A stretch of DNA of 64,000 nt, taken from the NCBI RefSeq assembly GCF_024347415.1, contig NZ_AP025477.1, forward strand, positions 1,054,001-1,118,000, in the 5' to 3' direction. A program made the position numbers and the translations under genes. The stretch is from Vibrio crassostreae (GTDB lineage Bacteria; Pseudomonadota; Gammaproteobacteria; Enterobacterales; Vibrionaceae). The notes under the pieces were generated by a model. That model was not told where the DNA came from. It searched no databases and worked only from the letters and a program-made list of their open reading frames with translations. Positions 45,561 to 55,354 of this stretch are shown here, piece by piece (positions within the stretch are counted from its first letter, which is position 1; each line of letters opens with the position of its first letter).

Positions 45561-45655
45561 TTTGGTTGAAAGTAATCTGGTAATAAATCATCTGGCAGAA
45601 AATAGCTGATCCTGATATTGATTCACTCCCCCAAGAATCAATTTAGATAAACAAC

Positions 45656-45687
45656 AGCCGCAGTCGTTTGATGACTGCGGCTTTTTC
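45656..45687 (+). terminator. Terminator after the Spy-like gene
   Basis: AGCCGCAGTC and GACTGCGGCTTTTT form a perfect 10-bp stem with a T-run. It also faces the end of the convergent MATE gene. Confidence 0.9.
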
Positions 45688-45704
45688 GTTATCAACTAAC
45701 TTAA

Positions 45705-47057
45705 TTAAGAGTAAGCTGAACAATCTAAGTCTGGTGTCTTACTGCTCTTGTTTAGAACGACCATCAAATGGATCAGCAATAGAATACCTGTCACGCCTAA
45801 ACCAACGCCGATTCCACCCCAGATCCCTGCCAATTCGAATTTTGGCATCAAATACCAAGCTGCAGGTAGACCAAATACCCAGTAACCGATGGCAGTCATC
45901 ACGGTTGGCATAGAGACAATCTTCATTCCTCTTAGCAGGTTAATCGCTAATAACTGCCAAGCATCGACAATGAAACACAGAGCCACTACCCAGATAACAG
46001 AAGCCAATAGCGATGTCATTGCGCCAGTACCGTCATCCAATTTGAAGATAGAGGCAATCATTTCAGGCCATATGATGAACACAGCAGACAAGGCCACACT
46101 CAATACCGACACCAATATAAAACTTTGAATCGAGGTTCTTTTGATGCCTTCGTAGTTGCCTGCACCATAATCACGGCCTACTAAAATTGCGGCAGCTTGC
46201 GAGAAACCGAAGTTGAAGTTCCAAGTAAAGCTTAGGCATTGCAGCAGGATTTGGTGCAAGGCTAACGAAGCAATACTGATCGTGCCCGCCATTAAGGTGC
46301 CGCCGTATATCAAGCCATGCTCAAGTAACGCCGCCAAGCCGATAGGTAAACCCATTAGCAACAAAGGGCTCATCAGCTTGATGGAGTACTCTTCGGTATT
46401 TAGCCAAGGTGCGAACTGTTTGAACTCGTCACGTTTAAACACCCACACTGTGTATCCAACCATCACGATGAATGCTGCGATAGCCGTGCCTAAGCCTAAG
46501 CCTGTTAATCCCATATCGAGCTGGAACGTGAGGAAGTAGCTCACGGGCACATTCAGAATCACTGTGATTATCGACATCACCAGAATCGAACGCACATTAC
46601 CAAACGCACTGGTTAAGCCACGCAGCACCAGCAAGATAAGCGAAGGCAACATCACCCATTTCAAGGCATGGACATATTCCATGGCTAAAGTGATCACTTC
46701 TGGCGGCTGTTTGGCTGCTTCTAATACCAGCGGAGCAAACCAGAAGCTCGCCATTAAGGTCACACTGAGTACGAACGCCAACATGGTTGCGCCTTTCACG
46801 GCCAATCTAATTTGAGTATTACCAAACTCTGGGCGTGCGACACGCTGACCATAAGCAATTGCGATCAGGTTTGCGACACAACCGACGGTGCTGCTCGCAA
46901 TAATAAAGATGAAGAAGTAAATAGAGGCACCTAAGCCACCAGCCGCAAGGGCTGACACACTGATACGCGACATCATCCAAACATCAGTAAGGACTAAAGC
47001 CATGGATATCAGCTGTGAAATGATCAAAGGGAATGCAAGAGTGAGTATTTTTTTCAT
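45705..47057 (-). CDS. MATE-family multidrug/metabolite exporter
   Basis: A 450-residue MATE antiporter with about 12 hydrophobic helices. It starts MKKILTLAFPLIISQLISMALVLTD and contains the family's LTDVWMMSRISVSALAAGGLG segment and GFSQAAAILVGRDYGAGN in the second half. NorM-type members exchange cationic compounds for Na+ or H+. It is divergent from a GcvA-type LysR gene (47158), which probably regulates it across a 100-bp gap. Confidence 0.9.
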   Translation of the reverse strand: MKKILTLAFPLIISQLISMALVLTDVWMMSRISVSALAAGGLGASIYFFIFIIASSTVGCVANLIAIAYGQRVARPEFGNTQIRLAVKGATMLAFVLSVTLMASFWFAPLVLEAAKQPPEVITLAMEYVHALKWVMLPSLILLVLRGLTSAFGNVRSILVMSIITVILNVPVSYFLTFQLDMGLTGLGLGTAIAAFIVMVGYTVWVFKRDEFKQFAPWLNTEEYSIKLMSPLLLMGLPIGLAALLEHGLIYGGTLMAGTISIASLALHQILLQCLSFTWNFNFGFSQAAAILVGRDYGAGNYEGIKRTSIQSFILVSVLSVALSAVFIIWPEMIASIFKLDDGTGAMTSLLASVIWVVALCFIVDAWQLLAINLLRGMKIVSMPTVMTAIGYWVFGLPAAWYLMPKFELAGIWGGIGVGLGVTGILLLIHLMVVLNKSSKTPDLDCSAYS

Positions 47058-47157
47058 GAGCGCCTCAGTTAATTTCGCCCAAAATACGATCGATGGGGCT
47101 AGCGTTCAATTGATAAATTTGCGATCCTAGCATTCCATAAACTCATGCTAAAGAATT

Positions 47158-48114
47158 ATGACCCCATATCCTAGCTTACCATCGTCACATAATGGCTTAA
47201 AAGCTTTCGAAGCTGCCGCAAGGCTTATGAGCTTTACTCTGGCTGCCGAAGAGCTGCATGTAACGCAAAGTGCGATTAGCAGACAGATCAAACAGCTTGA
47301 AGATGAGTTAAACGCATCACTGGTTATTCGTAAGCATCGAGCCATAGAATTAACGGTACAAGGTCATGATTTGTATGTCGCTTTGCGAGAAAGCTACGGC
47401 AATATCGAAGCTGTTATCGCCTCTTGGAGTGAACCGAAGCAGAAGCGTATCGTAATCAAAGCAACCTTGAGTTTCGCAACGCGGGTATTGATCTCTAAAG
47501 TCAGAGAATTAAACGAGCGTTATCAGGAATATGAGATCGTCATAGTTCCTGTGATTGAGGAAGACGAATCAATCAACAGCAGCGAATATGACCTACTGAT
47601 CTTCCACACGCGCTTCAAAAAACGCTATGACAAGGCACCAGACATCACCTTCTTGCGAGAAGAGTTCATGGCGCCGGTCTGTTCTACTAGCTTAACCACT
47701 AAAGACACCGACCTCGATTCAATCTTAACCTTACCAAGGCTGCACCCGACCTTAGATCACCATGATTGGAAAGTATGGCTAGCTGATGTTGAATCCCCAC
47801 CGAAGAAACCCGTCAGAAATACCAGCTTCTTATCTTTAGATATGGCACTCAGTGCCTGTTTATCCGGTGAGGGGGTGACGGTCACAGATCTGTTGTTAGT
47901 TCAACAAGATCTCCAACGAGGCTTCTTGTACTGCCCTAAGAATGCAAAGATCCAACACAGTGCTTGGACTTACTTCATTCACCAGCGTAGTCACACGCCT
48001 ATCATCAACGACCTTATTGAATGGCTTAGAGAAGAGACAGAAAAAGAGATCGAGTTACTGAAAGCACTGTCTCATCAGAATCATTGGTTTGGTGTTATTA
48101 GCGATCAACAGTAA
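47158..48114 (+). CDS. LysR-family regulator (GcvA-like)
   Basis: A 318-residue LysR protein. The HTH is preceded by LPSSHNGLKAFEAAARLMSFT and contains AAEELHVTQSAISRQIKQLE, typical of the GcvA/AmpR subgroup and distinct from the three LysR paralogues at 23-32 kb. Divergent from the MATE exporter gene; regulation of that pump is the simplest guess. A terminator follows at 48140. Confidence 0.9.
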   Translation: MTPYPSLPSSHNGLKAFEAAARLMSFTLAAEELHVTQSAISRQIKQLEDELNASLVIRKHRAIELTVQGHDLYVALRESYGNIEAVIASWSEPKQKRIVIKATLSFATRVLISKVRELNERYQEYEIVIVPVIEEDESINSSEYDLLIFHTRFKKRYDKAPDITFLREEFMAPVCSTSLTTKDTDLDSILTLPRLHPTLDHHDWKVWLADVESPPKKPVRNTSFLSLDMALSACLSGEGVTVTDLLLVQQDLQRGFLYCPKNAKIQHSAWTYFIHQRSHTPIINDLIEWLREETEKEIELLKALSHQNHWFGVISDQQ

Positions 48115-48139
48115 CGATAAGCCTTAAGCTTAGATACAA

Positions 48140-48174
48140 ATAAGCCGCAGAACTTACTGCGGCTTATGCTTTTT
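48140..48174 (+). terminator. Terminator between LysR and amylase genes
   Basis: ATAAGCCGCAG and CTGCGGCTTAT pair around AACTTA, with GCTTTTT after. Located between convergent genes. Confidence 0.85.
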
Positions 48175-48204
48175 ACCAGTGGTGTTCGCTCTAGAGAATA
48201 AGCA

Positions 48205-49605
48205 TTAAAGCTTAAACATACGTGCACTGCGCGGTGGTAGATTGAACGTATGGTAGCGAGAAGAAATGGTTTCTGTCGCGCTGCTTAATACGTCTTTGTA
48301 TTGAACATGCCAATTGAACTCATGTTGGTAGGTATCAACCGTCACGCCACGCGTTTCGCCACACTTGTTAATTCCAACAACGCCTTCTTTGCCACGCTTA
48401 AACAGCAAAGTACATTGGTCGCTCGAAATTATCGTCATCGACTTACCTTGCATCGCGTTATGGAAACTAAGCATATTCTTCATATTCGAGCTATTCCAAA
48501 CATTGCCCCAACGACCATTATCTTTGTCTTCTGAATCCGGAAGATCATCACTGTAGATCAGCGGCGTGCCGCCATCTTTCCCAAGGATATAAGCGTAAGC
48601 AAGCTGCTCATCTTGTGGATCCATAATTTGGTAACGGAAGCCGTCGTTGGTTGGAATATCATGTGTGATCGCGAAGGTGATCGAACGATTGTCATCGAGT
48701 GCTTGGCCGTACGCTTTTGGATCATGCAGTTGGTTCAAGCCACCGCCCATTGAGAACGCCGAACGAATCGACGCAAACAACGGGAAATCATACGCGGAGT
48801 GATTAGTATTATTCAGGTAAGGCGCTAAGAATGACTCATAGCCACTGTTCCCTGCCCCGCCACTGGTGATCACTTCACCAAACACATGCATGTTCGCTGT
48901 AATTTCAGGCGTGAACACTTGGTCGATTTGGTACTGGCTCATGTGTTTGACGGCATCAATTCGGAAACCTTTGATACCCATATCCTTCAACGCTTTCAGA
49001 TATAAGCGCTGCTGCGAAACTACCCAGTTATTTGGATCGAGATCAGGCAAACCTACATCGCCATCAGCCCCGCACAAACGCCAATATTGAACATGACCGG
49101 GATCGTTCCAATCTGAAATACAGCCCGCGGCATGGAAGTCATTAGCGGATACAAAACCTTGAGTCAGATTGCCAAACAGAGTCTGGTCAGCATAATAGCT
49201 TGAACGGCTCGCATAATCGTTTAGTACTTCGGTTCCCGGATAATCCAAGTCACTTCGCTTCCAGCTTTCGTTTGCCATATGGTTGAGCACCACATCGGCG
49301 TAAACATCGACGCCCACACCTTTGAGAGCGGCAATCATTGCGGTTAGATCTTGTTTATTGCCGAGAGGTGAATCAATGGTGCGAAGATCTTGAGGTTGGT
49401 AACGCGCCCACCATTGGCTGCCGCTCGATTTCATTGCGGGAGCAACCAGTACTTTCTTATAACCGGCTTGAGCAATTTGATTGGCGTTGGCTGTCACATC
49501 TGAATACTTCCAGTTGAAAGCGTGCAAGATGGTATCTGCATAAGTAGCTGGACTGAAAGAGCAAAGCGCGAGCGTGGATATGAGTAGGGTATTGAACGGT
49601 TTCAT
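48205..49605 (-). CDS. Secreted alpha-amylase (GH13)
   Basis: A 466-residue exported glycosidase that hydrolyses alpha-1,4-glucans. The signal peptide is MKPFNTLLISTLALCSFSPATYA. GH13 motifs: DVYADVVLNHM (region I), GFRIDAVKH with nucleophile Asp217 (region II), HVFGEVIT with acid/base Glu244 (region III), and FAITHDIPTND with Asp316 (region IV; HD). It is shorter than many bacterial amylases and has no visible starch-binding module. A single-gene unit, convergent with the LysR gene. Confidence 0.92.
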   Translation of the reverse strand: MKPFNTLLISTLALCSFSPATYADTILHAFNWKYSDVTANANQIAQAGYKKVLVAPAMKSSGSQWWARYQPQDLRTIDSPLGNKQDLTAMIAALKGVGVDVYADVVLNHMANESWKRSDLDYPGTEVLNDYASRSSYYADQTLFGNLTQGFVSANDFHAAGCISDWNDPGHVQYWRLCGADGDVGLPDLDPNNWVVSQQRLYLKALKDMGIKGFRIDAVKHMSQYQIDQVFTPEITANMHVFGEVITSGGAGNSGYESFLAPYLNNTNHSAYDFPLFASIRSAFSMGGGLNQLHDPKAYGQALDDNRSITFAITHDIPTNDGFRYQIMDPQDEQLAYAYILGKDGGTPLIYSDDLPDSEDKDNGRWGNVWNSSNMKNMLSFHNAMQGKSMTIISSDQCTLLFKRGKEGVVGINKCGETRGVTVDTYQHEFNWHVQYKDVLSSATETISSRYHTFNLPPRSARMFKL

Positions 49606-49873
49606 AGAACATATCTCTTATTATAAATTCACGAGAATGATATGACTAAGAAAGACAATTAAAACGACCGATAAATCAGAGTTGAATTAGCGTCACCTTC
49701 TGTTGATGTTGATTTTATAAAATTGAGCTATAACCGATCTTATGTGAGATAAAAAACGAAGTAATCTGAAATGAGAATTAATTGAATCAAGTTGACCAGA
49801 ACAGGACAAAGACTTTGGTCGGCTCTTCTAAACTAAGTTATGATTCCTGTTCCCTCAACCGATTGATATTTTT

Positions 49874-50773
49874 ATGCCTTCTTTCTCTTTTTCAATGATC
49901 CCTGTAGGGGTTAGGTTCATGATCCTCTCTGCTTTTGGATTCGCACTGATGTCAGCGTGTGTGAAATACATCAGCAACTACGGCATACCTGTATTCGAAA
50001 TTGTTGCAGCAAGGGCTTTGGTGTCTTTGATCATCAGTTATATCGACGTTAAACGAAAAGGCATTTCGATCTGGGGAAATAACAAACCTTTGTTGTTTGT
50101 TCGAGGTGCAGTTGGCACCGCAGCACTGATGTGTGTTTACTACGCTGTGACCACGCTACCGTTAGCAGAAGCGACCATTCTACAATACGTACATCCCGTA
50201 TTTACCGCATTGCTCGGTGTGCTATTTCTGAAAGAACGCGTCCAAAAATCGACCATGATCTGCATTGCGTTCTGCTTAGCAGGGTTATTAGTAATGGTTC
50301 AGCCAAGCATGAGCAGTGGCACGAGCAGCGAGTTACCGCTATTTAGCATAATGGTGGCGTTATGTGGCGCATTTGGTAGCTCAATTGCTTATGTGATTGT
50401 GAGAAAGCTGAGCCAAACGGAAGACAGCTCTGTCATCATCTTCTACTTCCCACTGGTTGCCCTACCGATCTCTACAGCCCTTATCTGGAACGACTTTGTA
50501 TGGCCGAGCCTATTCTTAACCGTGATGCTCGTGTTAGTCGGTATTTTCACTCAAATAGGCCAATACGGTTTAACCAAAGCGATGCAAACTCAGGCAGCAG
50601 GCAAGGCTTCAGCTTACTCATACGTTCAGATCGTATTCTCAGCACTATTCGGTGTGTGGGGCTTCAATGAGATTCCATCAGTTTGGACTTACCTAGGTGG
50701 TGGTCTAATCGTAACTGGCGCGCTAATCAATGTGTTTGGCAAACAACTATTGGTGCCATTTAAAGCTAAGTAG
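49874..50773 (+). CDS. EamA/DMT-family permease
   Basis: A 299-residue transporter with ten predicted helices and two EamA halves (FMILSAFGFALMSACVKYIS at the start; QYVHPVFTALLGVLFLKERV closing repeat 1; YSYVQIVFSALFGVWGFNEIPS closing repeat 2). The substrate is unknown. Monocistronic, with its own terminator. It is not closely similar to the EamA protein at 5253-6170. Confidence 0.87.
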   Translation: MPSFSFSMIPVGVRFMILSAFGFALMSACVKYISNYGIPVFEIVAARALVSLIISYIDVKRKGISIWGNNKPLLFVRGAVGTAALMCVYYAVTTLPLAEATILQYVHPVFTALLGVLFLKERVQKSTMICIAFCLAGLLVMVQPSMSSGTSSELPLFSIMVALCGAFGSSIAYVIVRKLSQTEDSSVIIFYFPLVALPISTALIWNDFVWPSLFLTVMLVLVGIFTQIGQYGLTKAMQTQAAGKASAYSYVQIVFSALFGVWGFNEIPSVWTYLGGGLIVTGALINVFGKQLLVPFKAK

Positions 50774-50811
50774 ACAACCAAACTAACCCTCAACTAGTCA
50801 ATTGATCTAAA

Positions 50812-50846
50812 AAAGGGCATTGCGGAAAATTCCACAATGCCCTTTA
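50812..50846. terminator. Terminator between convergent EamA and VOC genes
   Basis: AAAGGGCATTG and CAATGCCCTTT pair with an inner GGAA/TTCC. A and T tracts flank both sides. Confidence 0.85.
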
Positions 50847-50873
50847 AGTACTTTCTACCCTACTATCATTCTA

Positions 50874-51293
50874 CTAACTTGTCGCATTACGAAGTTTGGG
50901 ATCATCACTCAGATATTCAACGAACTCGATTTCAAAGCCAGCCGGATCCACAAAGTAGACGTTCTTGCGATAAGGTTCTTCGGCACCGGGCTTGGCTATC
51001 GGGAAACCAGCATCAATAAGGCGTTGAGTGACGCTTTCAATGTTATTGGTTACATAAGCGAAGTGTGCGAGGCCAACAGAATGCCCAGCCAGATCTCTAT
51101 TTTCACCTTCACCGTGATCACTGATTGCGATGTATTGGTACTCATCGCCAAAATGCAGCCAATTACGTGGCTTACCCGACCACTCCCCTTTTCCCTCGTC
51201 ACGAACATACCAATGAGGGAATGCCGCTTTATAGAAAACCAGCATTTTTGGGATGTCTTTTACCACTAGATTTACATGTTCAAGTTGGATCAT
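50874..51293 (-). CDS. VOC (glyoxalase/bleomycin-resistance) family protein
   Basis: A 139-residue protein of two beta-alpha-beta-beta-beta halves. It starts MIQLEHVNLVVKDIPKMLVFY, contains GLAHFAYVTNNIESVTQRL, and closes with KNVYFVDPAGFEIEFVEYL; the potential metal ligands are the His in EHVNL and GLAHF and the Glu in EIEFVEY. The reaction is unknown (dioxygenase, isomerase or resistance roles occur). The ATG at 51293 has AAGGAGAG upstream; an in-frame start 13 codons earlier is unlikely. Confidence 0.85.
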   Translation of the reverse strand: MIQLEHVNLVVKDIPKMLVFYKAAFPHWYVRDEGKGEWSGKPRNWLHFGDEYQYIAISDHGEGENRDLAGHSVGLAHFAYVTNNIESVTQRLIDAGFPIAKPGAEEPYRKNVYFVDPAGFEIEFVEYLSDDPKLRNATS

Positions 51294-51520
51294 TCTTCTC
51301 TCCTTAAAGTATTCTCGTAAGCAACGTTGCATATCCTAATACCTCAAGTTAAGTTGAGGTAAAGCACTAATTTGCATTTATTTCGAGAACGTCTTTAGAG
51401 CCCAAATTGTTCTACTTTGACTACATACAAACTTTAAGTTTAGACGACCTAATCTAATGTGGCTTCCTTGCCAGTGTTCTGTTCTTTGTACCTTGGTGAT
51501 CTCGTTGTTCAGGCAAATAA

Positions 51521-52285
51521 CTAAATCGCGACACACATTGGCGTATTAGAAATAGGGTCACGAAACACGCTCGCTTTGAGATCAAATACGTTACTGAGCA
51601 TGGTTTCGGTCATCACCTCATCAGGCGAGCCCTCTGCGATCAAACATCCCTTTTCCAAAACCACTAGATGGTCGCAATAACGACTGGCTTGGTTCAGGTC
51701 ATGCAACACAACAACCACCGTTTTTCCTTTAGCATTCATCTGTTGCATCAGGTTCATTAATTCCACTTGGTGAGACATATCAAGGTATGTGGTCGGTTCA
51801 TCCAACATCACGACATCCGTATCTTGTGCAATTACCATCGCAATCCATGCTCTTTGACGCTGGCCACCAGACAGTGACTCAACAGGCTTATCAGCAAACT
51901 CGAGCACACCTGTATCTCGCATTGCTTGCTCGACAATCCTTTGATCGTCCTGTCCTAACCTTCCCCAATGAGAGACATAGGGCGAACGGCCATATTCGAC
52001 CAATTTTCTTACCGTAATGCCTTCCGGGCTGACCAAGATTTGCGGAAGAAGTGACAACGAACGAGCGAGCGCTTTATCGCCATAGCTTGATAGCGGTTTG
52101 TCTTCAAACAACACCTCTCCAGCCACTGGCTTGTTAATTCTGACTAACGTCTTTAACAAGGTAGATTTACCGCACCCGTTAGGTCCTATCAATGCGGTAA
52201 TTTTTCCCTTGGGGATAGAAACCGACAGGTTCGGTATGATCGTTTGTTTGCCGTACGCGACGGAAAGATTCTGCGTTTTAAGCAT
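51521..52285 (-). CDS. pvuE: Ferric vibrioferrin ABC transporter ATPase PvuE
   Basis: A 254-residue FecE/FepC-type ATPase that drives import of ferric vibrioferrin through PvuCD. Motifs: Walker A ALIGPNGCGKSTLLKTL, signature VESLSGGQRQRAWIAMV, Walker B VVMLDEPTTYLDMSHQ, and a VVVLHDLNQASRYCDHL H-loop. The ATG at 52285 lies 2 bp after the pvuD stop with GAGG upstream. Last gene of the psuA-pvuABCDE cluster. Confidence 0.9.
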   Translation of the reverse strand: MLKTQNLSVAYGKQTIIPNLSVSIPKGKITALIGPNGCGKSTLLKTLVRINKPVAGEVLFEDKPLSSYGDKALARSLSLLPQILVSPEGITVRKLVEYGRSPYVSHWGRLGQDDQRIVEQAMRDTGVLEFADKPVESLSGGQRQRAWIAMVIAQDTDVVMLDEPTTYLDMSHQVELMNLMQQMNAKGKTVVVVLHDLNQASRYCDHLVVLEKGCLIAEGSPDEVMTETMLSNVFDLKASVFRDPISNTPMCVAI

Positions 52286-52287
52286 GA

Positions 52288-53259
52288 TTACCAACCTCGA
52301 TAACGATAGAGAAGAAAGATGAAATATGGCGCGCCAATCACGGAAGTTAGAACGCCTGCTGGCAATTCAATCGGTGGTTGTAGACCTCTAGCTAACCCAT
52401 CAGCGCTGGTAACCAGAATTGCCCCTACCAATGCAGATGCAGGGATTAACAACTTATGATTATGCCCAAACAACAAGCGAGCTAAGTGAGGTGCTAATAA
52501 ACCCACAAAACTGATCGTTCCAGCAACAGAAACGCTAACACTGGCAAGCAATACAGCGGCCAATAACGCGAGAGCCTGAATCTGTTTTGGCTTAGTGCCC
52601 AATGTGGTTGCACTTTCCTCGCCAAGCCCCATCACATCTAATCGCCAAGCAAGCCATAATGCCATGGGTAACAACAAGAGCAGAGAACTCCAAATAAAAG
52701 GGACTTGCTGCCAATTTCTGCCCCAAAGACTGCCTGTTAGCCACACCATGGCCGTGTTGATCTCTATCGGGTTGGTGACCAACAAGAAGTCGATACAACT
52801 GGCCAGAAACGCACTCACCGCAATACCAATAAGCGCCAATTTGGCGGGTGTTGGCCTTGACCACCAGGCCAATGCAGCAATCAGTCCAGCAGCTAATACC
52901 CCACCCAACATCGCCACCACAGGAAGCACACTGACTGGTGCATTGGGAAACCAGACTAAACTCGCTGTCGCAGCAAGTCCTGCCCCAGCGCTAATACCCA
53001 TAAGATCAGGCGATGCTAACGGATTACGTATCACGCCTTGCACTAATACCCCTGAAAGCCCTAACCCTGCGCCCACGCTTATCGCAAGCAACATACGTGG
53101 TAGCCGATACTGATGGATAACAAAATCGTCACTGGAAAACGCGACCAAATGTTCGATGACTTGAGGAACAGAAAGTGACGCTGCACCGACAAACAAACCC
53201 GCAGATGCCACTAATATGAGAATCCCGGATAACAAAACTATCTTAGTGTGATGGTGCAT
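52288..53259 (-). CDS. pvuD: Ferric vibrioferrin ABC permease PvuD
   Basis: A 323-residue BtuC/FecD-type permease with about nine to ten helices. Family marks are LPRMLLAISVGAGLGLSGVLVQGVIRNPLASPDLMGI (in two pieces) and the cytoplasmic coupling segment GEESATTLGTK. The ATG at 53259 overlaps the pvuC stop codon (TAATG) with AGGAG upstream, so the two are coupled. Forms the channel with PvuC. Confidence 0.88.
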   Translation of the reverse strand: MHHHTKIVLLSGILILVASAGLFVGAASLSVPQVIEHLVAFSSDDFVIHQYRLPRMLLAISVGAGLGLSGVLVQGVIRNPLASPDLMGISAGAGLAATASLVWFPNAPVSVLPVVAMLGGVLAAGLIAALAWWSRPTPAKLALIGIAVSAFLASCIDFLLVTNPIEINTAMVWLTGSLWGRNWQQVPFIWSSLLLLLPMALWLAWRLDVMGLGEESATTLGTKPKQIQALALLAAVLLASVSVSVAGTISFVGLLAPHLARLLFGHNHKLLIPASALVGAILVTSADGLARGLQPPIELPAGVLTSVIGAPYFIFLLYRYRGW

Positions 53260-54293
53260 TAAGATCTCCTCGTCGCAATCAAAATAAAACAAGGTGTCCC
53301 GAGCAAAGCAGTAATAACACCAACGGGTGTTTCAGTCGGGAAAGCAATCGCTCGCGACAGCGCATCTGACCAAGACACTAATGCTGCGCCTGCCAATGCT
53401 GAAATAGGAATCAGCACATGGTAATTGTGCCCAACCATAGGTCGAACCAAATGAGGCACTAACAATCCAACAAAGCCAATTGGCCCTGCGATAGCGACGC
53501 TTGCTCCGGCAAGCAACACGATCGTCAGTCCACTCACGAGGCGAGTAAACCTGATGTTACTGCCCAACCCCACAGCTACCTCTTCACCAAGTGCCAGCAA
53601 GTTGAGGTTGCGAGCAAGACTCATCGCCAACATCAAACCAATCACTACAGGCGGCCAAAGCTGTTGCCATTGCTCATCATCGACACTAGACAGTGAGCCA
53701 GTAAGCCAATGCAAGACGCTATAAGCCATGTCGTCAGCAAGAATCAGCGCCGCTCGTGTCAGTCCAATCAATAACGCTGTAATGGCGATACCGGCTAGAA
53801 CCAAACGTAACGGATGAGAACGTTCGGAGAAAAAACCACCGAGGAGCATCACGGCACCGCCGCTTAGCAACGCACCAAGAACCGCATTAAGGATAGGGTT
53901 TAGCTCGCTAACCACAGGTATACCTATTGCAGCTAACGCCATAAAACAGGCTGCGCCAGCGTTAATGCCAAGAATCGACGGAGACGCCAGTGGGTTACGC
54001 GTTAATCCTTGCATCAATAACCCAGCGACAGACAAACTCGCACCAATCAAGAGCCCCGCATAAGCTCTTGGGGCTCTTAATGTCGCCAATATTTGATGAG
54101 TCATGTTGCTTTCATCAAACGCAAAACAGTAGTGAATCAAGTCACTCAATGTTAATGAGAAATTAGACCACCCGGTCATAGAGGCCGCGTAACCAGATAG
54201 TGCCAAACACGACACTAATGCCGCAAATAATGTGACTCTCCACGACAGTATTGGCCAGAATCGCTTACTTTTAGAGAACAACAACGTACTCAT
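53259..54293 (-). CDS. pvuC: Ferric vibrioferrin ABC permease PvuC
   Basis: A 344-residue FecCD-type permease. It contains [41 protein letters not shown] (broken), the coupling loop [11 protein letters not shown], and [19 protein letters not shown]. Its ATG overlaps the pvuB stop by 4 bases (ATGA). Heterodimer partner of PvuD in the inner membrane. Confidence 0.88.
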   Translation of the reverse strand: MSTLLFSKSKRFWPILSWRVTLFAALVSCLALSGYAASMTGWSNFSLTLSDLIHYCFAFDESNMTHQILATLRAPRAYAGLLIGASLSVAGLLMQGLTRNPLASPSILGINAGAACFMALAAIGIPVVSELNPILNAVLGALLSGGAVMLLGGFFSERSHPLRLVLAGIAITALLIGLTRAALILADDMAYSVLHWLTGSLSSVDDEQWQQLWPPVVIGLMLAMSLARNLNLLALGEEVAVGLGSNIRFTRLVSGLTIVLLAGASVAIAGPIGFVGLLVPHLVRPMVGHNYHVLIPISALAGAALVSWSDALSRAIAFPTETPVGVITALLGTPCFILIATRRS

Positions 54294-55267
54294 GATGGGT
54301 CCAAGATCTGCTCAAGATTTTTCGCCATTTGTTCTGCCGCTAACATGCCTCGATTCAATGACCAAAGTGCTGGTGACACTTCTACAACTTGCTGTTTTTT
54401 TGCAGAGGTTAGTACATTGAATAACGGATTTTTCTGCCAATCATCAACAATATTAGGATGAGAATAAGCGCCAAGGAGCAACCAATCCGGATTGGTTTTC
54501 AACAACAACTCAAAGCTGGTTGGTAAATATGCCTTCTCTGTTGGTTTCACAATAGGGCTCGCAATGCCTAATGTGGTCAGCACGCCCCCTGCGTAAGATG
54601 CAGGGCTATGTAACCACATACCTTTATCCGACACGACAGCGAATTGGACGGTTTGTTTGAGCGAGAAATGACTTTTGAATTCGGCCATGGCGTGTTGATG
54701 TTGTTGAATTCGTTGTTCCATTGACGATTGTTTATCGAGAGCGATGCCAATCTTGAGCGCAGACTCCAAATTCTCTTGATACGTCTCGCCGCGGCTTTTA
54801 AGCAGCAGAGTTGGTGCGATACGTTGTAGATCTTGATAGACAGTACGATGACGCTCTGCATCAGCAATGATCAGGTCAGGCTTTAATACCGCAATGGCTT
54901 CTAAGCTAGGCTGAGAACGCATGCCAACCGATTCCCATGGTTGAACCAACGCACGCACCGCCGGGATCACTCTCGAAGCATCATTGTCATCAGCAACACC
55001 AACAGGAGAAACACCCACCGCAGCTAACGCATCTACAAATGAGAACTCCAAAACCACAATACGTTGCGGAGTAGTCGCTATCTCAAACTGACCCTGTTCA
55101 TCTTGTATGACCCTGGTTTGTGCTGAACTGGAGAATGAGAACAAGCTTATAATCAGCAAAGCTAAGGTTATCGCTATCCTGCTGAATAAAAACGGCCTAT
55201 TAAATGACAGCAGTCCGTTCGACAGCTGCAATGGATTCGAAAACAAAAGGCGAGAGATGTTTTCCAT
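54290..55267 (-). CDS. pvuB: Ferric vibrioferrin periplasmic binding protein PvuB
   Basis: A 325-residue FecB-type substrate-binding protein. It has an unusually long N-terminal region (about 28 residues) before the hydrophobic signal core [21 protein letters not shown]. The mature part shows [42 protein letters not shown] and [15 protein letters not shown], typical of siderophore binders. An AAGGAA site precedes the ATG. It lies 87 bp after pvuA with a weak hairpin between, and hands ferric vibrioferrin to PvuCDE. Confidence 0.88.
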   Translation of the reverse strand: MENISRLLFSNPLQLSNGLLSFNRPFLFSRIAITLALLIISLFSFSSSAQTRVIQDEQGQFEIATTPQRIVVLEFSFVDALAAVGVSPVGVADDNDASRVIPAVRALVQPWESVGMRSQPSLEAIAVLKPDLIIADAERHRTVYQDLQRIAPTLLLKSRGETYQENLESALKIGIALDKQSSMEQRIQQHQHAMAEFKSHFSLKQTVQFAVVSDKGMWLHSPASYAGGVLTTLGIASPIVKPTEKAYLPTSFELLLKTNPDWLLLGAYSHPNIVDDWQKNPLFNVLTSAKKQQVVEVSPALWSLNRGMLAAEQMAKNLEQILDPS

Positions 55268-55297
55268 ATTTAATTTTCCTTAAACGCTAGAACCGTG

Positions 55298-55325
55298 AAA
55301 GCCGCCAAGAGTATTGGCGACTTTT
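55298..55325 (-). promoter_or_regulatory. Hairpin between pvuA and pvuB
   Basis: AAAG-x2-GCCAA and TTGGC-x2-CTTT pair around GAGTA. Only a short T-run follows on the minus strand, so it may partly terminate or stabilise the receptor mRNA relative to pvuBCDE. Confidence 0.45.
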
Positions 55326-55354
55326 ATTCGTTATTACTTTCAACAAATTACGTA